NCBI GenBank assembly: GCA_903916195.1
Contig: CAIWVP010000115.1
Coordinates: forward strand, 1 to 35,951
Direction: 5' to 3'
Length of the DNA stretch: 35,951 nt
From: an uncultured Verrucomicrobiota bacterium
GTDB taxonomy: Bacteria > Verrucomicrobiota > Verrucomicrobiia > Limisphaerales > UBA9464
Each line of letters begins with the position of its first letter. The first letter of the stretch is position 1. Both the position numbers and the translations under genes were made by a program. Positions 1-7,141 of this stretch are shown here, piece after piece. The notes beneath the pieces are model-generated. The model saw only the letters and a list, made by a program, of their open reading frames with translations, was not told where the DNA came from and ran no database searches.

Positions 1-22
1 AAACCTGCGCTACGTCCGCCCG
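1..22. repeat. Tail of a further copy of the multi-hairpin element
   Basis: The first bases (aaacctgcgctacg then tccgcc) match the right-hand end of the element seen complete at 31869-32060 when that copy is read in reverse complement, where the last hairpin arm aaacctgc is followed by gctacg and then tccgcc. The rest of this copy would lie outside the window. It lies in the same orientation as the copy at 107-277. Confidence 0.55.
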
Positions 23-106
23 ATACGCCCTCCCGCTATGTCTGCCCGCCAGTCCAAATCGCTCTCTCCGGCAGCGTCACGATGACCGTGACCCGCTCAG
101 TACGCG

Positions 107-277
107 GGTGCGATCGGACGTAACGCAGAGTTGCACTCTTGTATCGCGGATCTGGGATCCGCAGGCGCAGCGGCAGGTGAGCGCGTCGGGATCATCCCTG
201 CCCTGCCGAATGCAACTCGGCGATACGGCAGGTTGCAAACCTTGCTGCGCCCCGCGTGTCCGCCACTACCGATCACC
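107..277. repeat. Multi-hairpin MITE/REP-like element, copy 1
   Basis: About 171 bp containing four short palindromes at 125-141, 146-162, 205-221 and 228-245. The second is perfect, with arms gcggatc and gatccgc. The order and sequence of the palindromes match the copy at 31869-32060 read on the opposite strand. The outer end at 256-277 (gtgtccgccact...) is intact, whereas the left end has ggtgcgatcgga and then jumps to the first palindrome, so about two dozen bases of the left terminal repeat are missing. The element sits just upstream of apaG and no gene is seen between it and the window edge. Confidence 0.8.
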
Positions 278-333
278 TCCCTGCCCCAGCCGTCGCTTGT
301 ATCCGCCGGTGCCCGTTCATAGGGTCGCTCCCG

Positions 334-735
334 ATGGACATCGCCCCGTTGGAACTGGAAGGCCTTCGGGTCACGATCGACCGATTGCGCTACCAGCGGT
401 TGAGCCCCGAGCAATCGCCGGACCGGCCGCACTCGTTCATCTACCGCATCAGCATCCACAACGACAGCCCGGTGGCCGTCACCATCAAGGGACGCAAATG
501 GGTGGTGACGCACGACGACGGCACCCAGCTGGTGGTCGAAGGCGACGGCGTGGTGGGCGAGACGCCGCGCATCCCGCCCAAGGAGAAGTTCAGCTACGAG
601 AGCCGGCACATCATCGGCACGCAGACGGCGGAGGCGGAGGGGGCCTACCTCGGGCTGGACGAGAACGGACGGCGGGTGTTCACGCGCATCCCTCGTTTCA
701 AGCTGGTCGTGCCCGGCCTTCCGGATCTCGGCTGA
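334..735 (+). CDS. apaG: ApaG (DUF525) family protein
   Basis: A 133-residue protein matching the ApaG family, a single fibronectin-III-like beta-sandwich of about 125 residues. Recognisable parts are the N-terminal FIYRISIHNDSP strand, GRKWVVTHDDG, the VVGETPRIPPKEKFSYES turn that covers the conserved GEQP-like region, and a final strand ending in IPRFKLVVP. The family's cellular role is poorly defined. I chose the ATG at 334 because it begins right where family homology starts; an upstream in-frame ATG at 256 would put translated repeat sequence at the N-terminus. It is convergent with infA, 39 bp away. Confidence 0.85.
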   Translation: MDIAPLELEGLRVTIDRLRYQRLSPEQSPDRPHSFIYRISIHNDSPVAVTIKGRKWVVTHDDGTQLVVEGDGVVGETPRIPPKEKFSYESRHIIGTQTAEAEGAYLGLDENGRRVFTRIPRFKLVVPGLPDLG

Positions 736-774
736 TGGTCTCCGTGCACCGGGCCGAGGGCCGACGAGCCCGCA

Positions 775-993
775 TCACTTCACTTGGGAGGTGATGCGCG
801 CCTTGCCGAGGTCGTAGGGGGACATCTCGACCTGGACCTGGTCGCCGACGCCGAGGCCGGTGAGATCGTCCCGCATCTTGGCCGAGATGTGGCCGAAGAC
901 GACGTGCCCGTTGGGCAATCGCACGAGGAACGTGCCGTCAGGCGACACCTGGGACACCGTCCCGATCAGTTGGATTGCATCTTCCGTCTCCAT
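775..993 (-). CDS. infA: Translation initiation factor IF-1
   Basis: Exactly 72 residues, the canonical IF-1 length, forming one S1-like OB fold. It begins METEDAIQLIGTVSQV and contains LPNGHVVFGHISAKMR, the family's nucleic-acid-binding strand, then VGDQVQVEMSPYDL and KARI near the end. IF-1 binds the A site of the 30S subunit during initiation. The reading frame stays open 17 codons upstream, but the ATG at 993 gives the family length. It is not next to the rpmJ/rpsM cluster where infA is often found, which is common outside Proteobacteria and Firmicutes. Confidence 0.93.
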   Translation of the reverse strand: METEDAIQLIGTVSQVSPDGTFLVRLPNGHVVFGHISAKMRDDLTGLGVGDQVQVEMSPYDLGKARITSQVK

Positions 994-1354
994 GCGAGGT
1001 CCGGCAGCGGCCGGGCGCAGACACTGAAAAACGAGGCAGAGCAAGGCAAGCCACGTTTTGTCGCCATCATTGGGCGGGGCTCATGGACATCCGGCGGCTT
1101 CGGCCGCTCCGGAAGCGGTCCGATCCGCCTTCCCGTTTGAGCCGCTCCGAGCTGCTGGAAAGTGTGCGGTCATGCGTCGCTCCCCTCCCATCCTGGTCTT
1201 CTTCGCGCGGGCGGTCGTGGTCTCCCGCACGGATCCCATCCAATCAAGACCCGCGGCCGAGACCTCGATCTGCGAGGGACGTCTTGTCGGTGCTTCCCGG
1301 GGAATCGTCTTCCACGGCCGGGCGGTTCCGCCTACAACGACGCCCATCGTCCCG
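994..1354. other. Divergent intergenic region, infA / TPR protein
   Basis: 361 bp between the divergent starts of infA and the TPR membrane protein. The plus frame of the TPR gene is open across it, but the translation there is arginine/proline-rich and not protein-like. No RNA gene, convincing promoter hexamers or repeat were seen. Confidence 0.4.
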
Positions 1355-2245
1355 ATGAAGTCCGTCTTCCGCATCCTTCTCTACATCGCGCTGCTCGTCG
1401 CCGCGGCGGCGTGTTTCGATCGTTTCAGCGTCGCCTACAAGAAGCTCCCGCCGGTCGGACCGGCGGAGCTCGCGGCGGACGCGACCCCGACGAACGACCC
1501 TGCCGATCCCGCCGCCACGAACACCGCGGCCGGCGCGACGAATCTCGTCGCCACCCACCTCGTCGCCTCGACGAACACCGTCGCCGACGCTCCCGCCGCC
1601 CGCCCTCCCGCGAAACGGACGGCCTCGGACCCACGTTCCGGTTCGTTCATGTGGCTGGGTCTGTTCGTGCTCACGCTCTTCGCCCTGGGCGGGCTCGCGG
1701 CGTTCGATTTCTCCCGCTATCTCGGCGACCGCGCCGAGCGCTCGATGATGGCGAGCGATTTCGTGATCCGCAAAGATCCGGATTACGAGGCGGCCGAGGA
1801 GGAATGGACCAAGGGCAACCATCTCGACGCCATCAACCTGATGCGCGGCTATCTCCAGCGGAACCCCAACGAGCAGCACGCCGCCATCCGCATCGCCGAG
1901 ATCTACGAGAAGGACCTGCACAACTACCTCGCCGCCGCGCTCGAACTGGAGGAGGTCCTGACCAAGCGACTTCCCCGTGAAAAGTGGGGCTGGACCGCGA
2001 TCCACTTGGCGAACATCTACTCCGGCAAGCTCAAGCAACCGGCCAAGGCCCTCGGCGTGCTGGACCGGATCGTGAAGGAATATCCCGACACCGGCGCCGC
2101 CAAGAAGGCGCGCCAACGCCTCGGCCTGCCCGAGCCGGTGGAAGGCGAGGAGATCCCGGAACCGGAGACCGAGGCGCCCTCCGCCCCGGCTTCGCCATCG
2201 GACCCGCCGTCGAACCTTCCCAAAGGGTTCCGGACCAAGAAGTGA
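1355..2245 (+). CDS. TPR-containing membrane protein, unknown role
   Basis: 296 residues. A first membrane segment spans about residues 5-21 (RILLYIALLVAAAACF). A low-complexity Ala/Thr/Pro linker with repeated ATNLVAT-type text follows at about 35-90. A second membrane segment lies at about 97-117 (MWLGLFVLTLFALGGLAAF). The rest is soluble and helical with TPR-like helix pairs: NHLDAINLMRGYLQRNPNEQHAAIRIAEIYEK, LAAALELEEVLTK, PAKALGVLDRIVKEYPDTGAAKKARQRL. The C-terminus is Pro/Glu-rich. I chose the ATG at 1355 because it directly precedes the first hydrophobic stretch. TPR proteins of this layout scaffold envelope complexes, but no specific function can be assigned. Confidence 0.75.
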   Translation: MKSVFRILLYIALLVAAAACFDRFSVAYKKLPPVGPAELAADATPTNDPADPAATNTAAGATNLVATHLVASTNTVADAPAARPPAKRTASDPRSGSFMWLGLFVLTLFALGGLAAFDFSRYLGDRAERSMMASDFVIRKDPDYEAAEEEWTKGNHLDAINLMRGYLQRNPNEQHAAIRIAEIYEKDLHNYLAAALELEEVLTKRLPREKWGWTAIHLANIYSGKLKQPAKALGVLDRIVKEYPDTGAAKKARQRLGLPEPVEGEEIPEPETEAPSAPASPSDPPSNLPKGFRTKK

Positions 2246-2270
2246 CCGGCCGTCCCCGCGGCCGGGTCAC
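2242..2270. terminator. Hairpin shared by two convergent stop codons
   Basis: The arms gtgaccggccg (2242-2252) and cggccgggtcac (2259-2270) pair over 11 bp with one bulged G and a six-base loop. The stop codon of the TPR gene (2243-2245) and the stop codon of the small leftward gene (2267-2269) both lie inside the stem. There is no T tract, so this is a terminator-like hairpin rather than a textbook intrinsic terminator. Confidence 0.5.
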
Positions 2271-2566
2271 GCCGCCGCGGTCCGGTCGGTGAGACGCGGC
2301 CTCGGTGCTTCCTCGGGCGCGAACCACGTCCGCCAGCCTTCCCGCAGCTCCAGCCCGAGCCACGCGGCGATCCCCTTGGGCACGGGCTTGCCGGTCGAGT
2401 TGTCGGGCGGGAATCCGTCGGGCAGGAACCGATGTCCGTGGTTCCTCCGTACGAAGGTCCCGCGCTCACGCCGATGCCGCCCGATCCGGGCGAGCCGCCG
2501 GTTGTAGGACCGCATCAGGCGGTACGGGATCTCCGACCGCGGCAGCGCGAAGACCGGGTCGCGCAA
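2267..2566 (-). CDS. Small basic hypothetical protein
   Basis: Up to 99 residues, not recognised. The sequence is Arg- and aromatic-rich, with YRLMRSYNRRLARIGRHRRERG near the N-terminus and KGIAAWLGLELREGWRTWF near residues 65-83. Codons have the strong third-position G/C preference of neighbouring genes, which argues that this frame is coding. The longest frame starts at TTG (2566); an ATG at 2515 would give 82 residues, and no Shine-Dalgarno sequence clearly decides. The next in-frame stop upstream is at 2609-2611. The gene is convergent with the TPR gene and shares its terminator hairpin, which supports its being real. Confidence 0.5.
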   Translation of the reverse strand: MRDPVFALPRSEIPYRLMRSYNRRLARIGRHRRERGTFVRRNHGHRFLPDGFPPDNSTGKPVPKGIAAWLGLELREGWRTWFAPEEAPRPRLTDRTAAA

Positions 2567-2674
2567 CGCCGACGGCCCGAGCGCCGATGTTGCCGCCGCG
2601 TGCGGATCTCATCCGACCCGAGGCGGGCGCTTGCGCACCGCGCGGTCCGCGTGCGACAAACCGACCCGCCACCT

Positions 2675-3748
2675 ATGAACCGCCGAGATTTCATCGCCAC
2701 CACGACGCTCGCCGCCGCCGGGCTCGCCGCCACGCAGCTTCCCGCCCGCGCCGCCGCGGCGCCGTTGACCGATGCCAAGGGCGCCCGCATCAAGCTCGGC
2801 ATGGACAACTTCGCGGTCCGCGCCTGCGGTTGGAAGGGCCGCGAGCTCGTCGACTACGCCGCCGGCCTCAAGCTCGACACGCTCTTCATCACCGATCTGC
2901 CCGGCCTCGGCTCGCTCGAGATCGCGCCCGCGCAGGAGCTGCGCCGCTACGCCGCCGACAAAGGCATCGGGATCCAGCTCGGCTCATGGAGCATCTGCCC
3001 GACCTCGAAGAGCTTCAAAAAGGACTGGGGCACCGCCGAGGAGCATCTGGAGCTCGGCATCAAGCTCGCCAAAGCCGTCGGTTCGGACGTCTTCCGCGTG
3101 GTGCTCGGATCCCGCGACGACCGCAAGACCCCCGGCGGCATCGAGGCGCGCATCGCCGACACGGTGAAGGTGCTCAAGTCCCGGCGCGGTCTCGCGATCG
3201 ATTCCGGCGTCCGCATCACCGTCGAGAACCACGCCGGCGACATGACCGCGACCGAACTGGTCGGGCTGATCGAGCAGGCCGGCAAAGACCACGTCGGCGC
3301 CAACATGGATTCCGGCAACGCGCTCTGGACGCTCGACGATCCGATGGATTCTTTGGAGAAGCTCGGCGCCTACGCGGCCTCGACCAGCCTCCGCGACGGC
3401 ACGGTCTGGGAGACGGAGAAGGGCTGCAAGGTGCAGTGGACCGCGCACGGCGACGGCACCGCGTGCGACCTCAAAGCGTACTTCGCCCGTTACGCCCAGC
3501 TCTGCCCGGGCGTCCCGGTCAACGTCGAGACCATCGGCGGTTTCGTGGTGGAGTTCCCGTACCTGGACCCGTCGTTCTGGAGCGCGTTCCCGAAGAAATC
3601 CGGAGCCGAGTTCGCCAAGTTCCTCGCCGTCGCCAAGCGCGGCAAAGCCATCGCCCAGTACGACGGCGGTTCCAAGGAACGCCAGAAGCAGGAGCTCGAG
3701 AAGAGCATCCGCTTCCTCCGCGAAGAGATCGGGCTCGGGACGAAGTGA
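2675..3748 (+). CDS. Secreted sugar phosphate isomerase/epimerase-like TIM-barrel protein
   Basis: 357 residues. The N-terminus is a Tat-type signal: MNRRDFIATTTLAAAGLAAT followed by an Ala-rich cleavage region near residue 30. The mature part looks like an AP-endonuclease-2/xylose-isomerase-like barrel (PF01261). It has strands such as IKLGMDNFAV, LDTLFITDLPG, GIGIQLGSWSI, VFRVVLGSR, VRITVENHAGD and HVGANMDSGNALW, each carrying the polar C-terminal residues typical of metal or sugar ligands in this fold (E-N-H, D-S-G-N). Substrate and reaction cannot be read from sequence. I chose the ATG at 2675 because it starts the RR signal. PVC bacteria carry many such exported barrels, usually in sugar-catabolic settings. 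Confidence 0.75.
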   Translation: MNRRDFIATTTLAAAGLAATQLPARAAAAPLTDAKGARIKLGMDNFAVRACGWKGRELVDYAAGLKLDTLFITDLPGLGSLEIAPAQELRRYAADKGIGIQLGSWSICPTSKSFKKDWGTAEEHLELGIKLAKAVGSDVFRVVLGSRDDRKTPGGIEARIADTVKVLKSRRGLAIDSGVRITVENHAGDMTATELVGLIEQAGKDHVGANMDSGNALWTLDDPMDSLEKLGAYAASTSLRDGTVWETEKGCKVQWTAHGDGTACDLKAYFARYAQLCPGVPVNVETIGGFVVEFPYLDPSFWSAFPKKSGAEFAKFLAVAKRGKAIAQYDGGSKERQKQELEKSIRFLREEIGLGTK

Positions 3749-3758
3749 CCCGTTGCCG

Positions 3759-3785
3759 GGAGCGCGGGCACCGGGCCTGCGCTCC
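3759..3785. terminator. GC-rich hairpin between convergent genes
   Basis: The arms ggagcgc and gcgctcc pair perfectly, and the stem continues inward through ggg/cct-type pairs to a small loop. It lies between the stop at 3748 and the leftward stop at 3797. No T tract is present on either strand, so intrinsic termination is inferred from position and stem strength only. Confidence 0.4.
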
Positions 3786-3796
3786 GTCCGACCGGT

Positions 3797-4339
3797 TCAG
3801 CGCAGGACCGTGAAGCCCAGCGCGATCACGAACAGGCCCCACACGACGCCCGAGACAGCGGCCAGCTTGAGACGGCCCTCGGACGCGGTGGCCCAGCCGA
3901 TCCAATCGCGCAGACGCCACGGCTGCACCGACAGCCAGAGCGCGGCGAGCACCCACACGTAGGCCCAGCCGGTGATGGCGTCGCGCCAGAGGCTCTGGTG
4001 CCATCGCGCCGTCTCGCACATCACGAACGCCGCCATCAGCAGCACCACCGTGAGCCCTCGGACGGCGAGATAATCTTGGGCGAAGAAGCAGCACGCCACG
4101 CCGAGCACGGCGAAGAAGATCTGCAACAGGGTCTTGTACTTGGCGATGTCCTCGAGGTTCTCGGCCATCAGGTTCCACTCGAACCAGAGCGTGCCGACCA
4201 GCATCAGGAAGATGCCCGCCGGGACGTTGCGAGGGAACCGGCGCAGCCACCGGGTCGTCGCCGGGACCTGGAGCAGGGCCAAGGCGTGCGTCAGGACCAT
4301 TCCGATTCCGAGGACCAGGCTGAGTTGGGAGAGCTTCAT
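3797..4339 (-). CDS. Multi-pass membrane protein, unknown function
   Basis: 180 residues, with about six hydrophobic segments: LVLGIGMVLTHALALL, AGIFLMLVGTLWFEW, TLLQIFFAVLGVACCFFAQDYL, GLTVVLLMAAFVMCE, WAYVWVLAALWLSV and LAAVSGVVWGLFVIALGF. It contains several Trp/Arg positions at membrane boundaries (TRWLRRFPRN, RWHQSLWRDA). I do not recognise the family. The ATG at 4339 is preferred over a TTG one codon upstream. It sits 21 bp downstream of miaB on the same strand and may be cotranscribed with it. Confidence 0.7.
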   Translation of the reverse strand: MKLSQLSLVLGIGMVLTHALALLQVPATTRWLRRFPRNVPAGIFLMLVGTLWFEWNLMAENLEDIAKYKTLLQIFFAVLGVACCFFAQDYLAVRGLTVVLLMAAFVMCETARWHQSLWRDAITGWAYVWVLAALWLSVQPWRLRDWIGWATASEGRLKLAAVSGVVWGLFVIALGFTVLR

Positions 4340-4360
4340 CAAAAAGGGTTCAGGGGCAGG

Positions 4361-5758
4361 CTATGCGAGACCAGGCTCGGTCGTGACCGCAGACTCCGTG
4401 GCATCATCCATGCCCACCACCGCGGGATCACCATAGAGCGTGAAGGAGCCGGTCCGTTCGATCCTCAGGTCCATGAGTCGGCCGCGATGACGTTCAGAGC
4501 CGGAGAACAGCACGAGTTTGTTGGATCGGGTGCGGCCTTGGAAGCGACCGGCGTTCTTCCGGCTCGGGCCTTCGACCAGGATCTCGACCGTCCGACCGAC
4601 GAGCGCCTCGTACTTCGCGGCGGCGATGCGGTTGATCATCTCGAACAAGCGGGCATGGCGCTCCTCGATGAGCTCCTCGGGCAACTGGTCCGGCATCGCC
4701 GCAGCCGGCGTATCCTTGCGCTGCGAGTACTTGAAGACGAACGCCTGGTCGAACCCGACCTCACGCGCCAACGAAAGCGTGTCCTCGAAATCCGCCTCCG
4801 TCTCGCCCGGGAACCCGACGATGATGTCCGTGGTGAGACCCATGCCGGGCTGGACGCGCCGCAATTTCTCGATGATCCCGAGATAACGTTCCCGGGAGTA
4901 GCCGCGGTGCATGAGCTTCAGCATCCGGTCGCTGCCGCTCTGCACCGGCAGATGCGCGCACTCGACCAGCTTGGGCAACCGGCCGTACGCCTCGACGAGG
5001 TCGTCCCCGTAGCCCTTCGGATGCGGCGCGGTGAAGCGCACGCGCTCCAGTCCGTCGATCGCGTGGACCGCCTCGACCAGCTGCACGAAGGCGCTCTTGC
5101 CGTCCTTCACCGGGATCTCCCGCTTGCCGAAACTCGTGACGATCTGCCCGAGCAAGGTCACCTCGCGCACGCCGCGCCCCACCAGTTCGCGGCATTCGGA
5201 CACGATGTCGTCGAGGGTCCGGCTGCGCTCGGCGCCCCGTGTCGAAGGCACGATGCAGAAGGTGCAGTGCTGGTTGCAGCCCTGCATGATGCTCACGAAC
5301 GCCGTCACCGCCTTGCCCGAGTTGCCGGCGAGCAGGTGCTCGCGGATGGCGGATTGGCTCCCCGGCTCCTCGTCCGTGTCGACCACCTGGTCGCGGCGCC
5401 CGGCCAGCAGGTCGTCGATGTAGCCCGCGGCGCGGTGGAACTTCTGGGTACCGAGCACGAGGTCCACATCCGGCAACGTCTCGACGAGCTGGCGGCCGCG
5501 GCTCTGCGCCATGCAGCCCATGAACCCGAGGAGCGGGGCGCGGCCGTTCTTGCGGGCGACACCGACGATGTTGGCCATCTTTGCCAGCGCCTTCTGCTCG
5601 GCGAGGTCGCGCACGCTGCACGTGTTGACCAGCACGACGTCCGCGACGAGCTCGGAGGGCGCCAGGACGTAGCCCTTCGCGACGAGCTGGGCGGCGACGG
5701 CCTCGCTGTCGCGCTCGTTCATCTGGCATCCAAAGGTCTTGATGAAAACGGTCGGCAT
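4361..5758 (-). CDS. miaB: tRNA-2-methylthio-N6-dimethylallyladenosine synthase MiaB
   Basis: 465 residues, the usual MiaB length. The N-terminal UPF0004 domain carries three auxiliary Fe-S cysteines at C11 (KTFGCQMNERDSE), C47 (VNTCSVRD) and C82 (GFMGCMAQS). The radical-SAM motif CNQHCTFC gives C161, C165 and C168, followed by IVPSTRGAERSR. A glycine-rich SAM region includes FPGETEADF near the middle. The end matches a TRAM domain (VGRTVEILVEGPSRKN, RTRSNKLVLF). The enzyme converts i6A37 to ms2i6A37 in tRNAs reading U-starting codons. NERDSE and the YSQRKDTPA region favour MiaB over the paralogs MtaB and RimO. The C-terminus carries a short extra tail after the TRAM domain. Confidence 0.95.
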   Translation of the reverse strand: MPTVFIKTFGCQMNERDSEAVAAQLVAKGYVLAPSELVADVVLVNTCSVRDLAEQKALAKMANIVGVARKNGRAPLLGFMGCMAQSRGRQLVETLPDVDLVLGTQKFHRAAGYIDDLLAGRRDQVVDTDEEPGSQSAIREHLLAGNSGKAVTAFVSIMQGCNQHCTFCIVPSTRGAERSRTLDDIVSECRELVGRGVREVTLLGQIVTSFGKREIPVKDGKSAFVQLVEAVHAIDGLERVRFTAPHPKGYGDDLVEAYGRLPKLVECAHLPVQSGSDRMLKLMHRGYSRERYLGIIEKLRRVQPGMGLTTDIIVGFPGETEADFEDTLSLAREVGFDQAFVFKYSQRKDTPAAAMPDQLPEELIEERHARLFEMINRIAAAKYEALVGRTVEILVEGPSRKNAGRFQGRTRSNKLVLFSGSERHRGRLMDLRIERTGSFTLYGDPAVVGMDDATESAVTTEPGLA

Positions 5759-5930
5759 GCGGCGAAAGTGCGCCGAAACTTAGGGAACCCCTCCCCTCGC
5801 GCCAACGGGATTTTTCCCGCCGCGACCCGCGCGCGTCCTCGCCGGTCGCGGCATCCGGACCTCACACGCGATTTGACACCCCGGCCGTGCGGGAGGACAA
5901 ACGGACGTCCCCACATCCCCACCTGTCGCC

Positions 5931-6734
5931 ATGGTTCTCCCCTTCCGCCTTTCACTCCGCGGCCGCTGCGGCTTCACGCTGATCGAGCTGCTCGTGGTCA
6001 TCGCCATCATCGCGATCCTCGCCGGGATGTTGCTTCCTGCGTTGGGCAAGGCGAAGGCCAAGGCCAAGGGGACCAAGTGCCTGAACAATCTCCGCCAGCT
6101 GGGCATCGCGACGACGATCTACATCAACGACAACGGCGTCTACCCGGTGGGGATCGACGGCAACAACGGGGCCACCTGGATCTGGCCCACCCTGTTGCGG
6201 AAGACGCTGTACGACGGGCGCAACACCGAGGTCTTCCATTGCCCCGGCGCGCCGGAGCAATCGCAGTGGATCCCCAAGTTCGGCAGCGGTCAGCCGGCCA
6301 AGCTGGGCTATCTCCAGGACGAGGTGCGGCTCAAGCCGGGCGGCACGTTCTTCATGAGCTACGGCTACAACGTCTGGGGCGCGTTCGCCGGTGAGAACCC
6401 GAACACCGGCCTCGGCGTCTACCTCGGCGACCCGGTCTGGGGCGAGACCAAGGAATCCGCCGTGCTACGGCCGTCGTCGATGATCTCGTTCGGCGACAGC
6501 AACTGGGACCTGAAGAAGAAGGGCGACCGGGACTGGAGCGGCTTCATCGGCATGTACGAGGAACGCCAATGGCCGCTCGAGCTGCACTCCGGCCGCGCCG
6601 AGCTGCTTTTCTGCGACGGGCACGTCGAGGGGAAGAAGCGGACGGATTTCGTCGGGCAACTGCTCAAGGACCCGGGCGCCCGGCAGAACGCGGCGCGCCT
6701 CTGGAACCGCGACAACGAGCCGCACTACAAGTGA
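5931..6734 (+). CDS. Type II-secretion prepilin-like H-X9-DG protein
   Basis: 267 residues. A short basic leader ends at G14, followed by [18 protein letters not shown], the class III prepilin/pseudopilin signal with the Glu at +5 (E19). The C-terminal half holds H219 followed by nine residues and DG at 229-230 ([16 protein letters not shown]), the hallmark of the PVC-specific H-X9-DG prepilin-like family. Cysteines lie at residues 50, 104 and 228. These proteins are expanded in Verrucomicrobia, Lentisphaerae and Planctomycetes, and are thought to be processed by prepilin peptidase and displayed as pseudopilus-like or surface proteins; individual functions are unknown. The gene stands alone, divergent from miaB. 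Confidence 0.9.
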   Translation: MVLPFRLSLRGRCGFTLIELLVVIAIIAILAGMLLPALGKAKAKAKGTKCLNNLRQLGIATTIYINDNGVYPVGIDGNNGATWIWPTLLRKTLYDGRNTEVFHCPGAPEQSQWIPKFGSGQPAKLGYLQDEVRLKPGGTFFMSYGYNVWGAFAGENPNTGLGVYLGDPVWGETKESAVLRPSSMISFGDSNWDLKKKGDRDWSGFIGMYEERQWPLELHSGRAELLFCDGHVEGKKRTDFVGQLLKDPGARQNAARLWNRDNEPHYK

Positions 6735-6752
6735 ACCGCCGGTCGCCGGGTG

Positions 6753-7139
6753 TCAGAGCTGCTCGCGTCCCTCGCGGCTGCCGTCGGCCTCGTGCCAGTA
6801 GCCGATGCCTTCATCGCCCTCTTGCCACGAAAGCAGCACCTCGCGGTCGCCGCGGAGCGACGGGAACCCGACCCGACCCCGCTCAAGGTCCTCGATCTGG
6901 ATCTCCCGCGCCGCGATCTCGCCCTGGACCTCGATCAATCGCGCTTGGCTGCGCAGCAGGTCGTTGATGCGTCCGCCGCCGAGGTCGCGTCCTTCGGCGA
7001 ACAGCGCCACGTTGCGTTCGTCCGCCCGCTCCAGCGCCGGGCCGAGCTGCCGCAGCTCCATCAGCCAACCGCGGACCTGCGGCAGGACCGCTCGGGCCTC
7101 GGCGACGGTGTAATGCTGGGTGAACCGGCGCGTGGTCAT
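6753..7139 (-). CDS. DUF2203 family protein
   Basis: 128 residues. It starts MTTRRFTQHYTVAEARAVLP, the typical opening of DUF2203, and ends with a conserved hydrophobic/aromatic segment, VLLSWQEGDEGIGYWHE, the family's WR.GE..I.YWH-like signature. The helical middle (WLMELRQLGPALERADERN, RSQARLIEVQGEIAAREIQIEDL) resembles a coiled coil. Function is unknown. The ATG at 7139 lies two bases after the stop of the upstream TPR lipoprotein gene, so translation is probably coupled. Confidence 0.85.
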   Translation of the reverse strand: MTTRRFTQHYTVAEARAVLPQVRGWLMELRQLGPALERADERNVALFAEGRDLGGGRINDLLRSQARLIEVQGEIAAREIQIEDLERGRVGFPSLRGDREVLLSWQEGDEGIGYWHEADGSREGREQL

Positions 7140-7141
7140 CT

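Noticed and set aside
3998-6394. 798-codon open frame on the plus strand
   Set aside because: It is antisense to miaB and part of the prepilin gene, and its translation is Arg/His/Asp-rich without family features. Long antisense frames are expected at this GC.
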